Notes under the pieces: generated by a model
What the model saw: the letters and a program-made list of their open reading frames with translations, nothing else
Database searches by the model: none
What the model was told of the DNA's origin: nothing
Origin: CBDIHP01 sp965279195
GTDB taxonomy: Bacteria; Planctomycetota; Planctomycetia; Isosphaerales; Isosphaeraceae
Length of the DNA: 64,000 nucleotides
NCBI GenBank assembly: GCA_965279195.1
Contig: CBDIHP010000039.1
Span: 1 to 64,000 of the forward strand
Direction: 5' to 3'
Shown: one piece after another, positions 1 to 8,275 of the stretch
Layout of the letters: each line of letters starts with the position of its first letter
Numbering within the stretch: position 1 is the first letter of the stretch
Position numbers and translations under genes: made by a program

Positions 1-30
1 GGACTGAGGCCGATGGGAACGCGACGGAGC

Positions 31-1341
31 CTAAACCGCGCCCAACCCTAGCCGCTTCCGGTGATACGCCAGCCGCTCCTGCACCGTCATCCTGGCGAAA
101 TCCGGCATCCCGTCCGACTTCGTCGGGAACCCGTTGAGCGTGAACCCGACCGACGACGACTCCGTCACCAGCGGCTTCTTCGCCTTGGGTTCGGCCACAG
201 GTCCCGGGGCAGCTTGAACCGGGGACGGCTCATGTGCCTGACACTTGCACGCATGTTCCGACGCCGGCGCGGGCGGGGCCTCGGGCCTGGCGGGCACGAC
301 CACGCTCGTCGCCGTCCCGCCGTAGCTCATCGCCATCGCCTGGAGCTGCAAATCCTCGTTGAGAGGCCGTTTGGGCGCGATCCCCAGCTTGCCCAGCACC
401 GCGTGGTACGCCTTCACCGCCTCGACAGGGCCGATGACCCCATCAACGATCAGGCGGAGGAATTGGACGAACGCGAGTTGATTCTCGGCGCTGTTGATCT
501 TCCGGCCGAAGAGGGCGACCTTCGCGCCATACTTCTGGGCATCCGCCAGGAGCTGGAACGCATCCAGGGTCGTCCCCGCCGAACCGCCGAGGATGCCGAT
601 GACCAGGTACGGGTCGTACCGGAAGAGTTCCTCCATGGCCTGCGGGCCGTGGTAGACCATCTTCAGGAACACCGGCCGGCCCGGGCCCGCTACCCCCGCC
701 AGCATCCGGGCGATCATGTCGTTGATGTACCCGCCGAGCTTCTCGGGGGCGATCACGTTCGGCAGGTTCGGGTCGAACACCTCGAGGAAGTAGCGGAACC
801 CCTTCCGCTCCGCCTCCTCGCGGAACTCCCGGAACCGCTCCAGCGTCACATAATCGTGCGAGAGGTCGTTGTTGAATGTGACCGAGTACAGCCCCAGGTT
901 CGCACCGATCGACCGCTCATCATCCGAGCAATCGAGGTGCCCGCACTGGATGTGGTCCAGGCTCGCCGACCGGAACGGCCGCGACGCCTCGGCGGCGTAG
1001 GCCGAACCCCGCGCAATGTGAACATCCGTGGTGTCGTTGGCACGCACGGCCGGCGTGACTTGGGAGTTGGCGAACAGCTTCTCGCGGATCGTGAGGGCGT
1101 AGGAGGTGCTGGCCGACATCAGCATGATGTCGACGAGCCCCTGCCGCGTGATCGCCCGGATCTGCTCGCGGTACTCGTCCAGGGTCTTGTAACGCAGCTC
1201 GCCGGGGTGGGCCTCGGGAGAAAGCCCGGGCGCACCGATGCCGAACGCCATGTCGGCGTCCTTGGCGTCGGCCAGGATGAACTCCCGGCTCGACGGGTCG
1301 GCGTGGATCGCCCCGAGCTTGCGGTCGAGCGACTTGATCAT
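31..1341 (-). CDS. Class I aldolase-like TIM-barrel protein with C-terminal targeting tail (BMC operon)
   Basis: 436 residues, last gene of the microcompartment operon inside the window. The body (about 1-325) reads as an alpha/beta barrel: strand-like segments VDIMLMSA (70-77), RYFLEVFD (183-190), VFLKMVYHG (224-232, with K227 placed like the Schiff-base lysine of class I aldolases), and a GGSAGTT phosphate-binding-type loop (252-258) followed by VALFGRKIN. It is therefore DeoC/LacD/FbaB-like, but I cannot name the substrate. Residues 350-390 are a Pro/Ala linker, and the end (about 414-434, containing MTVQERLAYHRKR) is an amphipathic helix of the encapsulation-peptide kind. The start lies 1 nt after the stop of the dehydrogenase, so translation is probably coupled. 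Barrel assignment is inference; cargo status is likely. Confidence 0.72.
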   Translation of the reverse strand: MIKSLDRKLGAIHADPSSREFILADAKDADMAFGIGAPGLSPEAHPGELRYKTLDEYREQIRAITRQGLVDIMLMSASTSYALTIREKLFANSQVTPAVRANDTTDVHIARGSAYAAEASRPFRSASLDHIQCGHLDCSDDERSIGANLGLYSVTFNNDLSHDYVTLERFREFREEAERKGFRYFLEVFDPNLPNVIAPEKLGGYINDMIARMLAGVAGPGRPVFLKMVYHGPQAMEELFRYDPYLVIGILGGSAGTTLDAFQLLADAQKYGAKVALFGRKINSAENQLAFVQFLRLIVDGVIGPVEAVKAYHAVLGKLGIAPKRPLNEDLQLQAMAMSYGGTATSVVVPARPEAPPAPASEHACKCQAHEPSPVQAAPGPVAEPKAKKPLVTESSSVGFTLNGFPTKSDGMPDFARMTVQERLAYHRKRLGLGAV

Positions 1342-1342
1342 A

Positions 1343-2410
1343 TCAGCGACCGCCCCACTGTCCGGAGATCGTCACGCGCGACTTGCCGCCGCCCGTCCCG
1401 CCGTTGCCGAACGTCACCTTCGGGCCCGAACCGCCGGCCGCCGGGGCCGCCGGGGCGGGGGCCCCGGACGCGGCCTTGGGGTTCGACGTGAGCACCTGAT
1501 CAATCGTGCCCCGCAGGACCTCGGCCGAGTGCCGAAGGGCCGAGACCTCCTTCGGCCAGAGGTCGATCTCAAGCTGCGCCTCGACCCCCTTCCGGCCCAC
1601 CACCGTCGGCACCGAGATGCAGACATCCCGCATGCCATAGGTGCCCGAGACCAGCGAGGCGACCGGCAGGATCCGCTTGTTGTCCAGTGCGATCGCGTGG
1701 ACGACCTCGCGGATCGCCAGCCCAACGGCGAACCCCGCGCCACCCTTCAGCTTGATGACCTCGGCGCCGCTGCCCCGTGTCTTCGCGAACAGGGCGTCGG
1801 CCGTGGAGGAGGTCCAGCCGGGGAACTTCTCCAGCGGCAGCCCCGCCGCCTGCGCGGCCGACCAGATGGGCACCATGCTGTCGCCGTGCTCGCCCAGGAT
1901 GGTCGCCGTGACCTGCGTCGGCGGCAGCTTCAGCGCGTCGGCGATCAGGCTGCGGAACCGGGCCGAGTCGAGCTGCGTGCCCAGTCCGATCACCTGCGTC
2001 GTGGGCAGCCCGAGCTGCCTGGTCGCCAGGTACGTGAGCACGTCCACCGGGTTCGAGACGACCAGGACGATCGCCTCCTTCTTCAGGCCGGCCGCTTTCA
2101 CCTGCCCGAGGATGTTCAGGAACAGTTCCACGTTCCTGTTGATGAGATCCAGACGCGACTCGTCCGGCTTGCGCCGCAGGCCGGCGGTGATCATCACCAC
2201 GTCGCTGCTGGGGATGGCCGAGTAGTCGGTCGCCCGGATCCGCTGGTCGGCGGCGATCGAGGCGCCGTGGAGAAGGTCGAGGGCCTGCCCCCTGCAGAGG
2301 TCGCCGTTCACGTCGATGAGGTCGAGCTGGCTGACGATCCCCGAACACTGCAGGGCGAAGGCCGCACACGAGCCCACCAGCCCGCCTCCGCCGATGATGC
2401 TCACGTTCAT
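1343..2410 (-). CDS. Lactate/malate dehydrogenase family protein of the microcompartment
   Basis: 355 residues from the ATG at 2410. That start gives MNVSIIGGGGLVG, the Rossmann dinucleotide-binding loop, and has a GAGAGA ribosome site 8 nt upstream; the open frame extends further but adds non-conserved residues. VSNPVDVLTYL and the catalytic GEHGDSMVPIW are intact, so it is an NAD-dependent 2-hydroxyacid dehydrogenase of the LDH/MDH superfamily. The specificity loop RRKPDESRLDL carries Arg where lactate dehydrogenases have Gln, which is malate-type. A Pro/Ala linker and a Gly-rich tail (PKVTFGNGGTGGGKSRVTI) extend the C-terminus beyond the usual family length. In this operon it probably recycles NADH made by the aldehyde dehydrogenase. 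The true substrate is uncertain. Confidence 0.85.
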   Translation of the reverse strand: MNVSIIGGGGLVGSCAAFALQCSGIVSQLDLIDVNGDLCRGQALDLLHGASIAADQRIRATDYSAIPSSDVVMITAGLRRKPDESRLDLINRNVELFLNILGQVKAAGLKKEAIVLVVSNPVDVLTYLATRQLGLPTTQVIGLGTQLDSARFRSLIADALKLPPTQVTATILGEHGDSMVPIWSAAQAAGLPLEKFPGWTSSTADALFAKTRGSGAEVIKLKGGAGFAVGLAIREVVHAIALDNKRILPVASLVSGTYGMRDVCISVPTVVGRKGVEAQLEIDLWPKEVSALRHSAEVLRGTIDQVLTSNPKAASGAPAPAAPAAGGSGPKVTFGNGGTGGGKSRVTISGQWGGR

Positions 2411-2468
2411 GGCAAACTCTCTCGGATAAAGACTCGAACGTGTGTCCAATCGCCCGGAGCACGCCGGC

Positions 2469-3452
2469 TCAGCAGCCCGACGCCCCGACCTTGCCGTTCA
2501 TGGCTCCGACCACCTGATCGGTGATCGTCCTGACCAGGGCCTCGAAGCTCGCCGGATCGAGCGCCGGGGCCGAAGCGGGCTTAGGCTGGCCGTTCGACGA
2601 CGGGGCCGGAGAATGGGGCGTGAGGCCGGGCATGTACTGGTGCACGGTGTCGGTGTGGTTCCCGTAGCCCGACTCGATCAGCTTCGGCGGCACGAAGGCA
2701 TAGGGCTCGGGGGCGAACTCCGAGTAGCCTTCGCGGAACAGGCTGTTGCCGCAGAGGTCGCAATTCTCCAGGCCCAGCGGCAGGCGGGGGTCGGGGATGT
2801 TGAGGTTCGGCTTGATCTTGATCAGCTCGGCTGCCTTGTCATCGTTGTAGTAGTTGATGCGACCGAGCTGCTTGGCCAGCAGCAGGATCCGGCAGTAGGC
2901 GTCGATGATCTCGGTCTTGAAGTAGGCGTCTTCCAGGTCCGATCCATAGGTGATCGTGCCGTGATTCGCCAGCAGGATCGTGTCGGTGTCCTTGGCGTAG
3001 GGGAGCACGGTGTCGGCGAACGTCTGGGTGCCGGGCGTCTCGTACCTCGCGATCGCCACCTCGCCGAGGAAGACCTCGAACTCGGGCAGGATGCACTTGG
3101 GGATCGGCTCGTGGGCCACCGCGAAGGCCGTGGCGTGGGGCGGGTGGCAGTGAACACATGAGCGGATGTCGGGGCGGACCTTGAGCACCGAGAGGTGAAG
3201 CAGGATCTCGCTCGACCGCTTCCGCGTGCCCGAGACCTGCTTCCCGTCCATGTCCACGATGCAGAGGTCGTCGGGCTTCATGAAGCCCTTCGATATCCGG
3301 GTGGGCGTGCAGAGGACGCGGTCCTCGCTCAGCCGGTACGAGATGTTGCCGTCGTTGGCGGCCGCGAAGCCCTTGTTGTAGACCCGCCGGCCGATCTCGC
3401 ACATCAGCTCGCGGAGCTTCCACTCGCTCATCAGACTGCCAGGGGCGCTCAT
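2469..3452 (-). CDS. Class II aldolase, L-fuculose/L-rhamnulose-1-phosphate aldolase type (BMC signature enzyme)
   Basis: 327 residues. The aldolase/adducin fold is shown by GNISYRL, the zinc ligands in CVHCHPPHATAF, the conserved acid in LPEFEVFLGEV and the third-His region LLANHGTITYG. Members of this family split fuculose- or rhamnulose-1-phosphate into DHAP and L-lactaldehyde, and this is the signature reaction of PVM-type microcompartments. Family members are usually about 210-260 residues. Here a Cys-containing segment (ENCDLCGNSLF), a Pro/Ala/Ser linker and a terminal amphipathic helix (PASFEALVRTITDQVVGAM) are added; the helix looks like an encapsulation peptide. An in-frame Met eight codons in (MSEWKL) is an alternative start. 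It is followed by the dehydrogenase gene. Confidence 0.88.
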   Translation of the reverse strand: MSAPGSLMSEWKLRELMCEIGRRVYNKGFAAANDGNISYRLSEDRVLCTPTRISKGFMKPDDLCIVDMDGKQVSGTRKRSSEILLHLSVLKVRPDIRSCVHCHPPHATAFAVAHEPIPKCILPEFEVFLGEVAIARYETPGTQTFADTVLPYAKDTDTILLANHGTITYGSDLEDAYFKTEIIDAYCRILLLAKQLGRINYYNDDKAAELIKIKPNLNIPDPRLPLGLENCDLCGNSLFREGYSEFAPEPYAFVPPKLIESGYGNHTDTVHQYMPGLTPHSPAPSSNGQPKPASAPALDPASFEALVRTITDQVVGAMNGKVGASGC

Positions 3453-3517
3453 GTCCGCGTCCTCATCCTACGACTTGTTCAACGGCTGATCTGGATTCTT
3501 GTACGACAGTCCCCGCG

Positions 3518-3814
3518 TCAACGCGGGGGGAGTGGCCGGAGGTCGAGGCGGTCGATCAGCGCGGCGCAGTAGGCGTCGACCGGGACCTTCTCCTTGCCGA
3601 ACGGGTTCGCCGCCTCGCGGCCCTCGCTCAGCCCGATGATCGCCCCCGCCGTCGCGCCGAGGTTGTCATAGGTGATCACTTCCTCACCGCGCTTCGGGGA
3701 GTCCTCGAGCAGCGCCTCGGCCGGCAGCGGCAACGCGATCACGAACCGGGCCCCCTTCAGATTGGGGTGCGCCCGCGACAATGTGACCCGTCCTATCACT
3801 TCGGCCAGCCTCAA
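3518..3814 (-). CDS. BMC-P shell vertex protein (EutN/CcmL family)
   Basis: 98 residues, typical EutN/CcmL length. MRLAEVIGRVTLSRAHPNLKG matches the family opening (xxVxGxVxxTxKxxxLxG), followed by ITYDNLGATAGAIIGLSEG (the GAGxGxxVLxxxG loop) and the pentamer closing strand VDAYCAALIDRL. These proteins form pentamers that cap the vertices of the microcompartment shell. It is one of three divergent BMC-P paralogues in this operon, as expected for the PVM class. It sits 65 nt upstream of the aldolase gene and 28 nt downstream of the next BMC-P. Confidence 0.9.
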   Translation of the reverse strand: MRLAEVIGRVTLSRAHPNLKGARFVIALPLPAEALLEDSPKRGEEVITYDNLGATAGAIIGLSEGREAANPFGKEKVPVDAYCAALIDRLDLRPLPPR

Positions 3815-3842
3815 AGGACGTGCTCCTCTGTTCGGATGACGA

Positions 3843-4094
3843 TCAGTCCGGCAGCCCCATCACGCTCCAGCGCCCCGGGGTGTACTTGCCGACCATCTGC
3901 TGCAGGATCGCCCCGTCGTTGGTGAGGAGCACCGCGTCGCCCCGGCCCGCCCCGAGGCGGTCGAAGGCCAGCACCGGCTCACCGTCCGGTCGCCCGTCGA
4001 CGGTCTCGAGCTGGACGACGAGCAGCCGCTCCGACTGGAACGTCGAATGCTTGACCGTCGATGTCGCCGTGCCCAGGACCCGCCCGACCTGCAT
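3843..4094 (-). CDS. BMC-P shell vertex protein (EutN/CcmL family), short form
   Basis: 83 residues. MQVGRVLGTATSTVKHSTF is the EutN/CcmL opening, followed by LLVVQLETVDG, a FDRLGAGRGDAVLLTNDG turn and IVG-like strand segments. It is the shortest of the three pentamer paralogues. The family forms pentameric vertices of the shell. It lies between the aldehyde dehydrogenase gene (27 nt upstream) and the next BMC-P gene, in the same direction, so all are probably one transcript. Differences among the three BMC-P paralogues suggest non-identical vertices, which is inference. Confidence 0.9.
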   Translation of the reverse strand: MQVGRVLGTATSTVKHSTFQSERLLVVQLETVDGRPDGEPVLAFDRLGAGRGDAVLLTNDGAILQQMVGKYTPGRWSVMGLPD

Positions 4095-4121
4095 GACCGG
4101 ACTCCCACGTGAACGTATGTG

Positions 4122-5552
4122 TCAGACGAAACGCATGCCGCCCGCGATGGCCGTCCGGCGCTGGCGGGTGAACGTCAGGGGCGTCGTCACGCCCTCGCCG
4201 GTCGGTCCCGCGATCGAGAACGAGAGCACGCCCTCGCCGCCCAGCCCGAGCCCCGCCGTGCTGGGCCCATTGATGACATAGACGGTACAATCCATCACCT
4301 TCCCCATCTTCGTCATCACGCCCGTGTCGCGTGAGTGCAAGATGGCCGTATGCCCGTATCCATGTTCGCTGATCTTGGCGAGCTCGATCGCTCGGCCGAC
4401 GTCGGAGACCCGGACGAAGGGCAGGAAGGGCATCATTTGTTCATGATCGACGAACGGGTGATCGGCCCCCGTCTCGCCGTAGAGCACCTGGGTCTCGGCC
4501 GGGACGGTCACCCCGGCGTGCTTCGCCAGCACCGCCGCATCGGCCCCGACGAGGTCCTTGTTCAGGACCAGATGACCGCCGTCGCCGGGCTTGAAGGCGA
4601 CCTTGGTCAGGGCGTCGATTTGGGCCGGGTTCAGGCGGTAGCCGCCGTTCTTGCCCATCTGCTCCATCAGCTTGTCGAAGATCTCCGCGACCGCGAAGAC
4701 CTGCTTCTCGCCGATGCAGAGCAGGTTGTTGTCGAAGGCCGCACCGGCGACGATCGACTTGGCCGCGTTCTCCAGGCAGGCCGTCCCATCGACGACCACC
4801 GGAGGGTTGCCCGGCCCCGCGACGATCGCCCGACGCTTGCTCGCCAGGGCCGCGCGGGCCACCGCCGGGCCGCCGGTCACGACGAGGAGTCGGACCCCTT
4901 TATGATCAAACAACTGCGCGGCCGATTCGAGCGTCGGCGTCTCGATGATGGTCAGCAGGTCCGTCAGCCCGGTCACCTGCTGGATCGCGCGGTTGAACCT
5001 ACGGACGCCCTCGGCCGCGACCTTCGCCCCGGACGGGTGGGCGTTGTAGACGACCGTATTGCCGGCCGCAAGCATGTTGATGGCATTGCCCGCCAGGGTC
5101 GGCAGGCTGTGGGTCACCGGCGTGATCGCGCCGATGACGCCGAAGGGCGCGAAGTCGGTCAGCGTCAGGCCGCCGTCGCCCGACCAGTTTTCGGTGCGGA
5201 GGTATTCGACGCCCGGAACCTTGGGGATGGCGTCGCGGAGCTTGGCGATCTTGTGGTCGAGGCGGCCGATTCGCGTCTCGTCGAGTTCCATCCGGCCGAG
5301 CTCTTCGGCCTGCTCGACGCAGATCGTCTTGATGACCTCGATCGCCTTCGCCCGGTCGGCGAGCGGCCGGCGGCGGAAGACCTGGAAGGCGGCCTCGGCG
5401 GCCTTCACGGCCTCGTCGGCGGTGGCGTAGATGCCATCCCGCCCTCGGCCGTTGGGCAGGGGCGAGGCCATCGCGCCGGCGGGCACGCCCGTGCCCATCT
5501 GCGACAGCACTTCCTGAATCACGCTACGGATCAAGTCTTCGGACATTTGCAT
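4122..5552 (-). CDS. CoA-acylating aldehyde dehydrogenase (PduP/EutE-like), microcompartment cargo
   Basis: About 476 residues from the ATG at 5552 (a GTG at 5561 and an ATG at 5546 are alternatives; GGTGA precedes 5552). It has the ALDH fold with the catalytic Cys in NNLLCIGEK, VAGPGNPPVVVDG, and INGPSTAGLGLGGEG, as in PduP/EutE enzymes that oxidise an aldehyde to acyl-CoA with NAD. Here the likely substrate is L-lactaldehyde, giving lactyl-CoA. The N-terminus (SEDLIRSVIQEVLSQM) is an amphipathic helix followed by a Gly/Pro/Ala linker before the body begins near GIYATADEAVKAA; this matches PduP-type encapsulation peptides. It lies between two BMC-P genes. Confidence 0.92.
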   Translation of the reverse strand: MQMSEDLIRSVIQEVLSQMGTGVPAGAMASPLPNGRGRDGIYATADEAVKAAEAAFQVFRRRPLADRAKAIEVIKTICVEQAEELGRMELDETRIGRLDHKIAKLRDAIPKVPGVEYLRTENWSGDGGLTLTDFAPFGVIGAITPVTHSLPTLAGNAINMLAAGNTVVYNAHPSGAKVAAEGVRRFNRAIQQVTGLTDLLTIIETPTLESAAQLFDHKGVRLLVVTGGPAVARAALASKRRAIVAGPGNPPVVVDGTACLENAAKSIVAGAAFDNNLLCIGEKQVFAVAEIFDKLMEQMGKNGGYRLNPAQIDALTKVAFKPGDGGHLVLNKDLVGADAAVLAKHAGVTVPAETQVLYGETGADHPFVDHEQMMPFLPFVRVSDVGRAIELAKISEHGYGHTAILHSRDTGVMTKMGKVMDCTVYVINGPSTAGLGLGGEGVLSFSIAGPTGEGVTTPLTFTRQRRTAIAGGMRFV

Positions 5553-5578
5553 GGCTGTCACCGCCGACGATTAGAAGG

Positions 5579-5899
5579 TCAGTCCGCCTGTTCCCGCGTC
5601 GAGAAGATGGTCTTCCCGGCGATGTCCACCTGGTCCACCAGACCGATCACCACCGCGTCGATCGGCAGCTTCTCGGTCTCGGGCGTGAGCCTCGCACTCG
5701 ACCCCTGGCAGACGAGAACCATCTCATCGAGGCCCGCCCCCAGCGTGTCGACCACCACGAAGCTCCGGCCCGTCGGGACCAGCCTGTCACGGTTCTTCTC
5801 ATCCACCCGGTAGGGCTCGACCATGAGCAGCTTGTGTCCGGTCATCGAGGCGACCTTCTGGGTGGCGATCAGGCTTCCGGTGACGCGGGCCACGAACAT
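5579..5899 (-). CDS. BMC-P shell vertex protein (EutN/CcmL family)
   Basis: 106 residues, third pentamer paralogue. It starts MFVARVTGSLIATQKVASM, then VVVDTLGAGLDEMVLVCQGSSAR (the family's central loop) and VVIGLVDQVDI, with a short extra C-terminus. It stands first of the three BMC-P genes in transcription order, 26 nt after acetate kinase and just before the aldehyde dehydrogenase. It would act as a vertex cap of the shell. Confidence 0.9.
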   Translation of the reverse strand: MFVARVTGSLIATQKVASMTGHKLLMVEPYRVDEKNRDRLVPTGRSFVVVDTLGAGLDEMVLVCQGSSARLTPETEKLPIDAVVIGLVDQVDIAGKTIFSTREQAD

Positions 5900-5925
5900 G
5901 CTTGGATCTCTCTCCGGGGATCAGA

Positions 5926-7134
5926 TCAGGGAATGCAACTCTGACCCGACGCCAGCAGGTCGCGCGACTGGCGAGCGACGACGATCTCCTCGTTCGTCGG
6001 CACGGTCCAGACCTGCACCCGCGAGCCGTCCGCCGAGACCTCGCGTTCGGCCTCGCCCGAGGCGTTCCGAGCGGGGTCCAGTTCGATGCCGAACCAGGCC
6101 AGGTCGCGGCAGACGCCGTCTCGCATCAGGGTCGAGTTCTCGCCGATCCCGCCGGTGAAGACGATGGCGTCCGCACCGCCCAGTTCGACCAGATACGCGC
6201 CCAGATAGTGGCGGGTTGAGGAGATGAACACATCCAGGGCCAGCTTGGCACCGGCGTCGCCCTTGTGGGCGGCGGCCTCGATGTCGCGGAGGTCCCGGCC
6301 CGCGCCGCTCATCCCCTCAAGGCCCGACTTGTTGGCGAGCGTGTCGAGCACCTCGTCCAGCGTGAGCCCGGTCTCGCTGAGGATCACCGGCAGCGCGAAG
6401 ACGTCGAGGTCGCCGACGCGGTTGTTGTGCGGCAGGCCCGACTGCGGGCTCATCCCCAGGCTGCACGCTTGCGACCTGCCGCCCCTGCTCGCGCAGAGGG
6501 ACGAGGAGCCGCCGAGGTGACATGAGATGATTTTCAGGTCATCACGACCGAGGAGTTCGGCCATCCTGCCGGCGATATATCGGTGGCTGGCGCCGTGGAA
6601 TCCCCATCGGCGGATGCCGAGGTCGGTCGCCCATTTCTCGGGGATCGCGTACCGCTGGTTCGCCTCGGGGATGCTGCGGTGGAAGCCGGTCTCGAAGGCC
6701 GCCACCAGCGGGATCCTCGGGAACCGCTCGCCCAGCATCCGCATGGCCTTGATGTAGGGCGGGTTGTGGGCCGGGGCGACGTCGGAGAACGCCTCCATGG
6801 CCAGCAGCACGTCCTCGGTCACGCGGTGGACGCCGGTGATCCCCTTCGCATGCACCGCCTTGAATCCGATGGCGGCCACATCGTCGGAGCTATCAAGGAC
6901 GCCGACCTTCTCGTCCGTGAGCTGATCGAGGCAGACCTGCACCGCGTCGCCGTGGTCGGCGATCGGCTCGACCATCTCGGTCTCGCCCTTGGGCGACTTG
7001 GTGGTCACCTTGGCGTTCTTCGAGCCGATCCGCTCGACGGCCCCACGCGCGAGCAGGTCTTCACGCGAGCCGTCGAGCTCGTAAAGGCGGTACTTGAAGC
7101 TGGTGCTGCCGAGGTTGGCGACCAGGATTTTCAT
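5926..7134 (-). CDS. ackA: Acetate kinase (acyl-phosphate to acid, ATP-forming)
   Basis: 402 residues, normal AckA length. It opens KILVANLGSTSFKYRLYEL (the N-x-G-S-x-S phosphate-binding strand) and contains GFHGASHRYIA, HLGGSSSLCA and FTGGIGENS, all ASKHA-family acetate kinase motifs. It would make ATP from the acyl phosphate delivered by PduL, probably lactyl- or acetyl-phosphate. The ATG overlaps the stop of the upstream BMC-H gene (ATGA), so translation is coupled to shell production. Unlike the other enzymes here it has no N- or C-terminal amphipathic extension, which suggests it works outside the shell. That placement is inference. Confidence 0.95.
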   Translation of the reverse strand: MKILVANLGSTSFKYRLYELDGSREDLLARGAVERIGSKNAKVTTKSPKGETEMVEPIADHGDAVQVCLDQLTDEKVGVLDSSDDVAAIGFKAVHAKGITGVHRVTEDVLLAMEAFSDVAPAHNPPYIKAMRMLGERFPRIPLVAAFETGFHRSIPEANQRYAIPEKWATDLGIRRWGFHGASHRYIAGRMAELLGRDDLKIISCHLGGSSSLCASRGGRSQACSLGMSPQSGLPHNNRVGDLDVFALPVILSETGLTLDEVLDTLANKSGLEGMSGAGRDLRDIEAAAHKGDAGAKLALDVFISSTRHYLGAYLVELGGADAIVFTGGIGENSTLMRDGVCRDLAWFGIELDPARNASGEAEREVSADGSRVQVWTVPTNEEIVVARQSRDLLASGQSCIP

Positions 7135-7421
7135 TTCTTCACGCCTCCGCCCGAGAAGGTCCGGACGACGACGTCGCTGGGGCGGGGGATGACGTGGGCG
7201 GCCTTGAGCTCGCCGATCCGGCCGGCGGCCTCGGCCCCGGCCTCAACGGCGGCGCGAACGCTACTGACGTCGCCCCGGACCATCACGCTGACGAGCCCGC
7301 CGTCGAGCTTGATGATCGTGCTCGCCAGCTCCACGCTCGCCGCCTTGAGCATCGCGTCGACGGCGCTGATCAGCCCGACCAACCCCTGCGTCTCGATCAG
7401 CCCCAGTGCCGTCCCGTTCAT
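7131..7421 (-). CDS. BMC-H shell hexamer protein
   Basis: 96 residues, a single BMC (PF00936) domain. The opening GLIETQGLVGLISAVDAMLKA matches the canonical ALGxIETxGLxxxIEAADAMLKAAxV, followed by VMVRGDVSSVRAAVEAGAEAA and AAHVIPRP. Such proteins form the flat hexagonal tiles of microcompartment facets. It is the third hexamer gene in transcription order, and its stop overlaps the acetate kinase start by 4 nt. The tail (VVVRTFSGGGVKK) is short. Confidence 0.95.
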   Translation of the reverse strand: MNGTALGLIETQGLVGLISAVDAMLKAASVELASTIIKLDGGLVSVMVRGDVSSVRAAVEAGAEAAGRIGELKAAHVIPRPSDVVVRTFSGGGVKK

Positions 7422-7523
7422 CGTCGTCCCTTCACATGCGGAGATCTGGAGGAGTGAGGAGGTCGCCCTGGGCGGCTCGCGCCGGGGCCCACTCGCGTGG
7501 GCACCCGGTCACGAATTCATGGC

Positions 7524-7835
7524 TCAGCCCAGGAACGTGCGGATGACGGCCTCGTCGGGGCGGGGGATGACGTGGGCGCTGACCAGCTCGCCGACGCGGC
7601 TGGCGCTCTCGGCGCCCGCCTCGACGGCGGCGCGGACGCTACCGACGTCGCCGCGGACCAGCGTGGTGATGAACGCGGCGCCGATGCCGACGCGGCCGAC
7701 GAGGGTCACGTTCGCGGCCTTGAGCATCGCGTCGGTGGCCTCGATCATGCCCACGAGGCCCTTGGTCTCGATCAGGCCGAGGGCGTCGCCGGAGAAACTC
7801 GGGGCCGGGCGGCCCTTGCTCGAAACAGTCGCCAT
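7524..7835 (-). CDS. BMC-H shell hexamer protein
   Basis: 103 residues. A 16-residue leader precedes the canonical DALGLIETKGLVGMIEATDAML opening; LVRGDVGSVRAAVEAGAESA and SAHVIPRPDEAVI complete the PF00936 domain. It is a close paralogue of the other two BMC-H proteins and has no tandem BMC-T duplication. It lies 13 nt downstream of the first BMC-H gene and 102 nt before the third. Confidence 0.95.
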   Translation of the reverse strand: MATVSSKGRPAPSFSGDALGLIETKGLVGMIEATDAMLKAANVTLVGRVGIGAAFITTLVRGDVGSVRAAVEAGAESASRVGELVSAHVIPRPDEAVIRTFLG

Positions 7836-7848
7836 GGCGGCCTCCTTC

Positions 7849-8175
7849 TTATTCCTTGGTCGCCTTGGCGGGCGCGGCGGCCGGGGTGGCCTTGGTGAAC
7901 GTCAGGACGCCGCCGAGGTCTTCGTGCGGCCGGGGGATCACCTGGACCGAGACGACCTCGCCGATCCGGCTGGCCGCGGCCGCGCCGGCGTCGACCGCGG
8001 CCTTGACCGCCGCCACGTCGCCCGCCACGAAGGCGGTCACCAGGCCGCTGCCGATCTTGTCCCAGCCGACCAGTTCGACGTTGGCGGCCTTGAGCATCGC
8101 GTCGCTGGCCTCGACCAGCGCCACGAAGCCCTTGCATTCGATCATGCCTAACGCTTCAAGATTCGCCGCGGCCAT
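7849..8175 (-). CDS. BMC-H shell hexamer protein with Ala/Lys-rich tail
   Basis: 108 residues. ALGMIECKGFVALVEASDAMLKA, FVAGDVAAVKAAVDAGAAAA and VQVIPRPHEDL give a full PF00936 domain. A C-terminal extension (TKATPAAAPAKATKE) distinguishes it from the two downstream paralogues and could face the lumen or the cytosol. It is the first shell gene transcribed, after pduL, preceded by a 100-nt gap. The upstream AAGGAGGC-type ribosome site is strong, as expected for an abundant shell protein. Confidence 0.95.
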   Translation of the reverse strand: MAAANLEALGMIECKGFVALVEASDAMLKAANVELVGWDKIGSGLVTAFVAGDVAAVKAAVDAGAAAASRIGEVVSVQVIPRPHEDLGGVLTFTKATPAAAPAKATKE

Positions 8176-8275
8176 CTCGGCCTCCTTCGGGAACGGTCGG
8201 GATCGTGGTGATCGTCGTCGAGCCTCGGGCCCGGTCGGGCCGATCGGCTCGAAGGTCTCGCTTCGTTTCAGTTTA

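Noticed and set aside
61..2524. Long plus-strand open frames (476 and 428 codons) over the aldolase-like and dehydrogenase genes
   Set aside because: They are antisense shadows caused by high GC: Arg/Pro/His-rich, no domains, and the opposite strand carries clear enzyme families.
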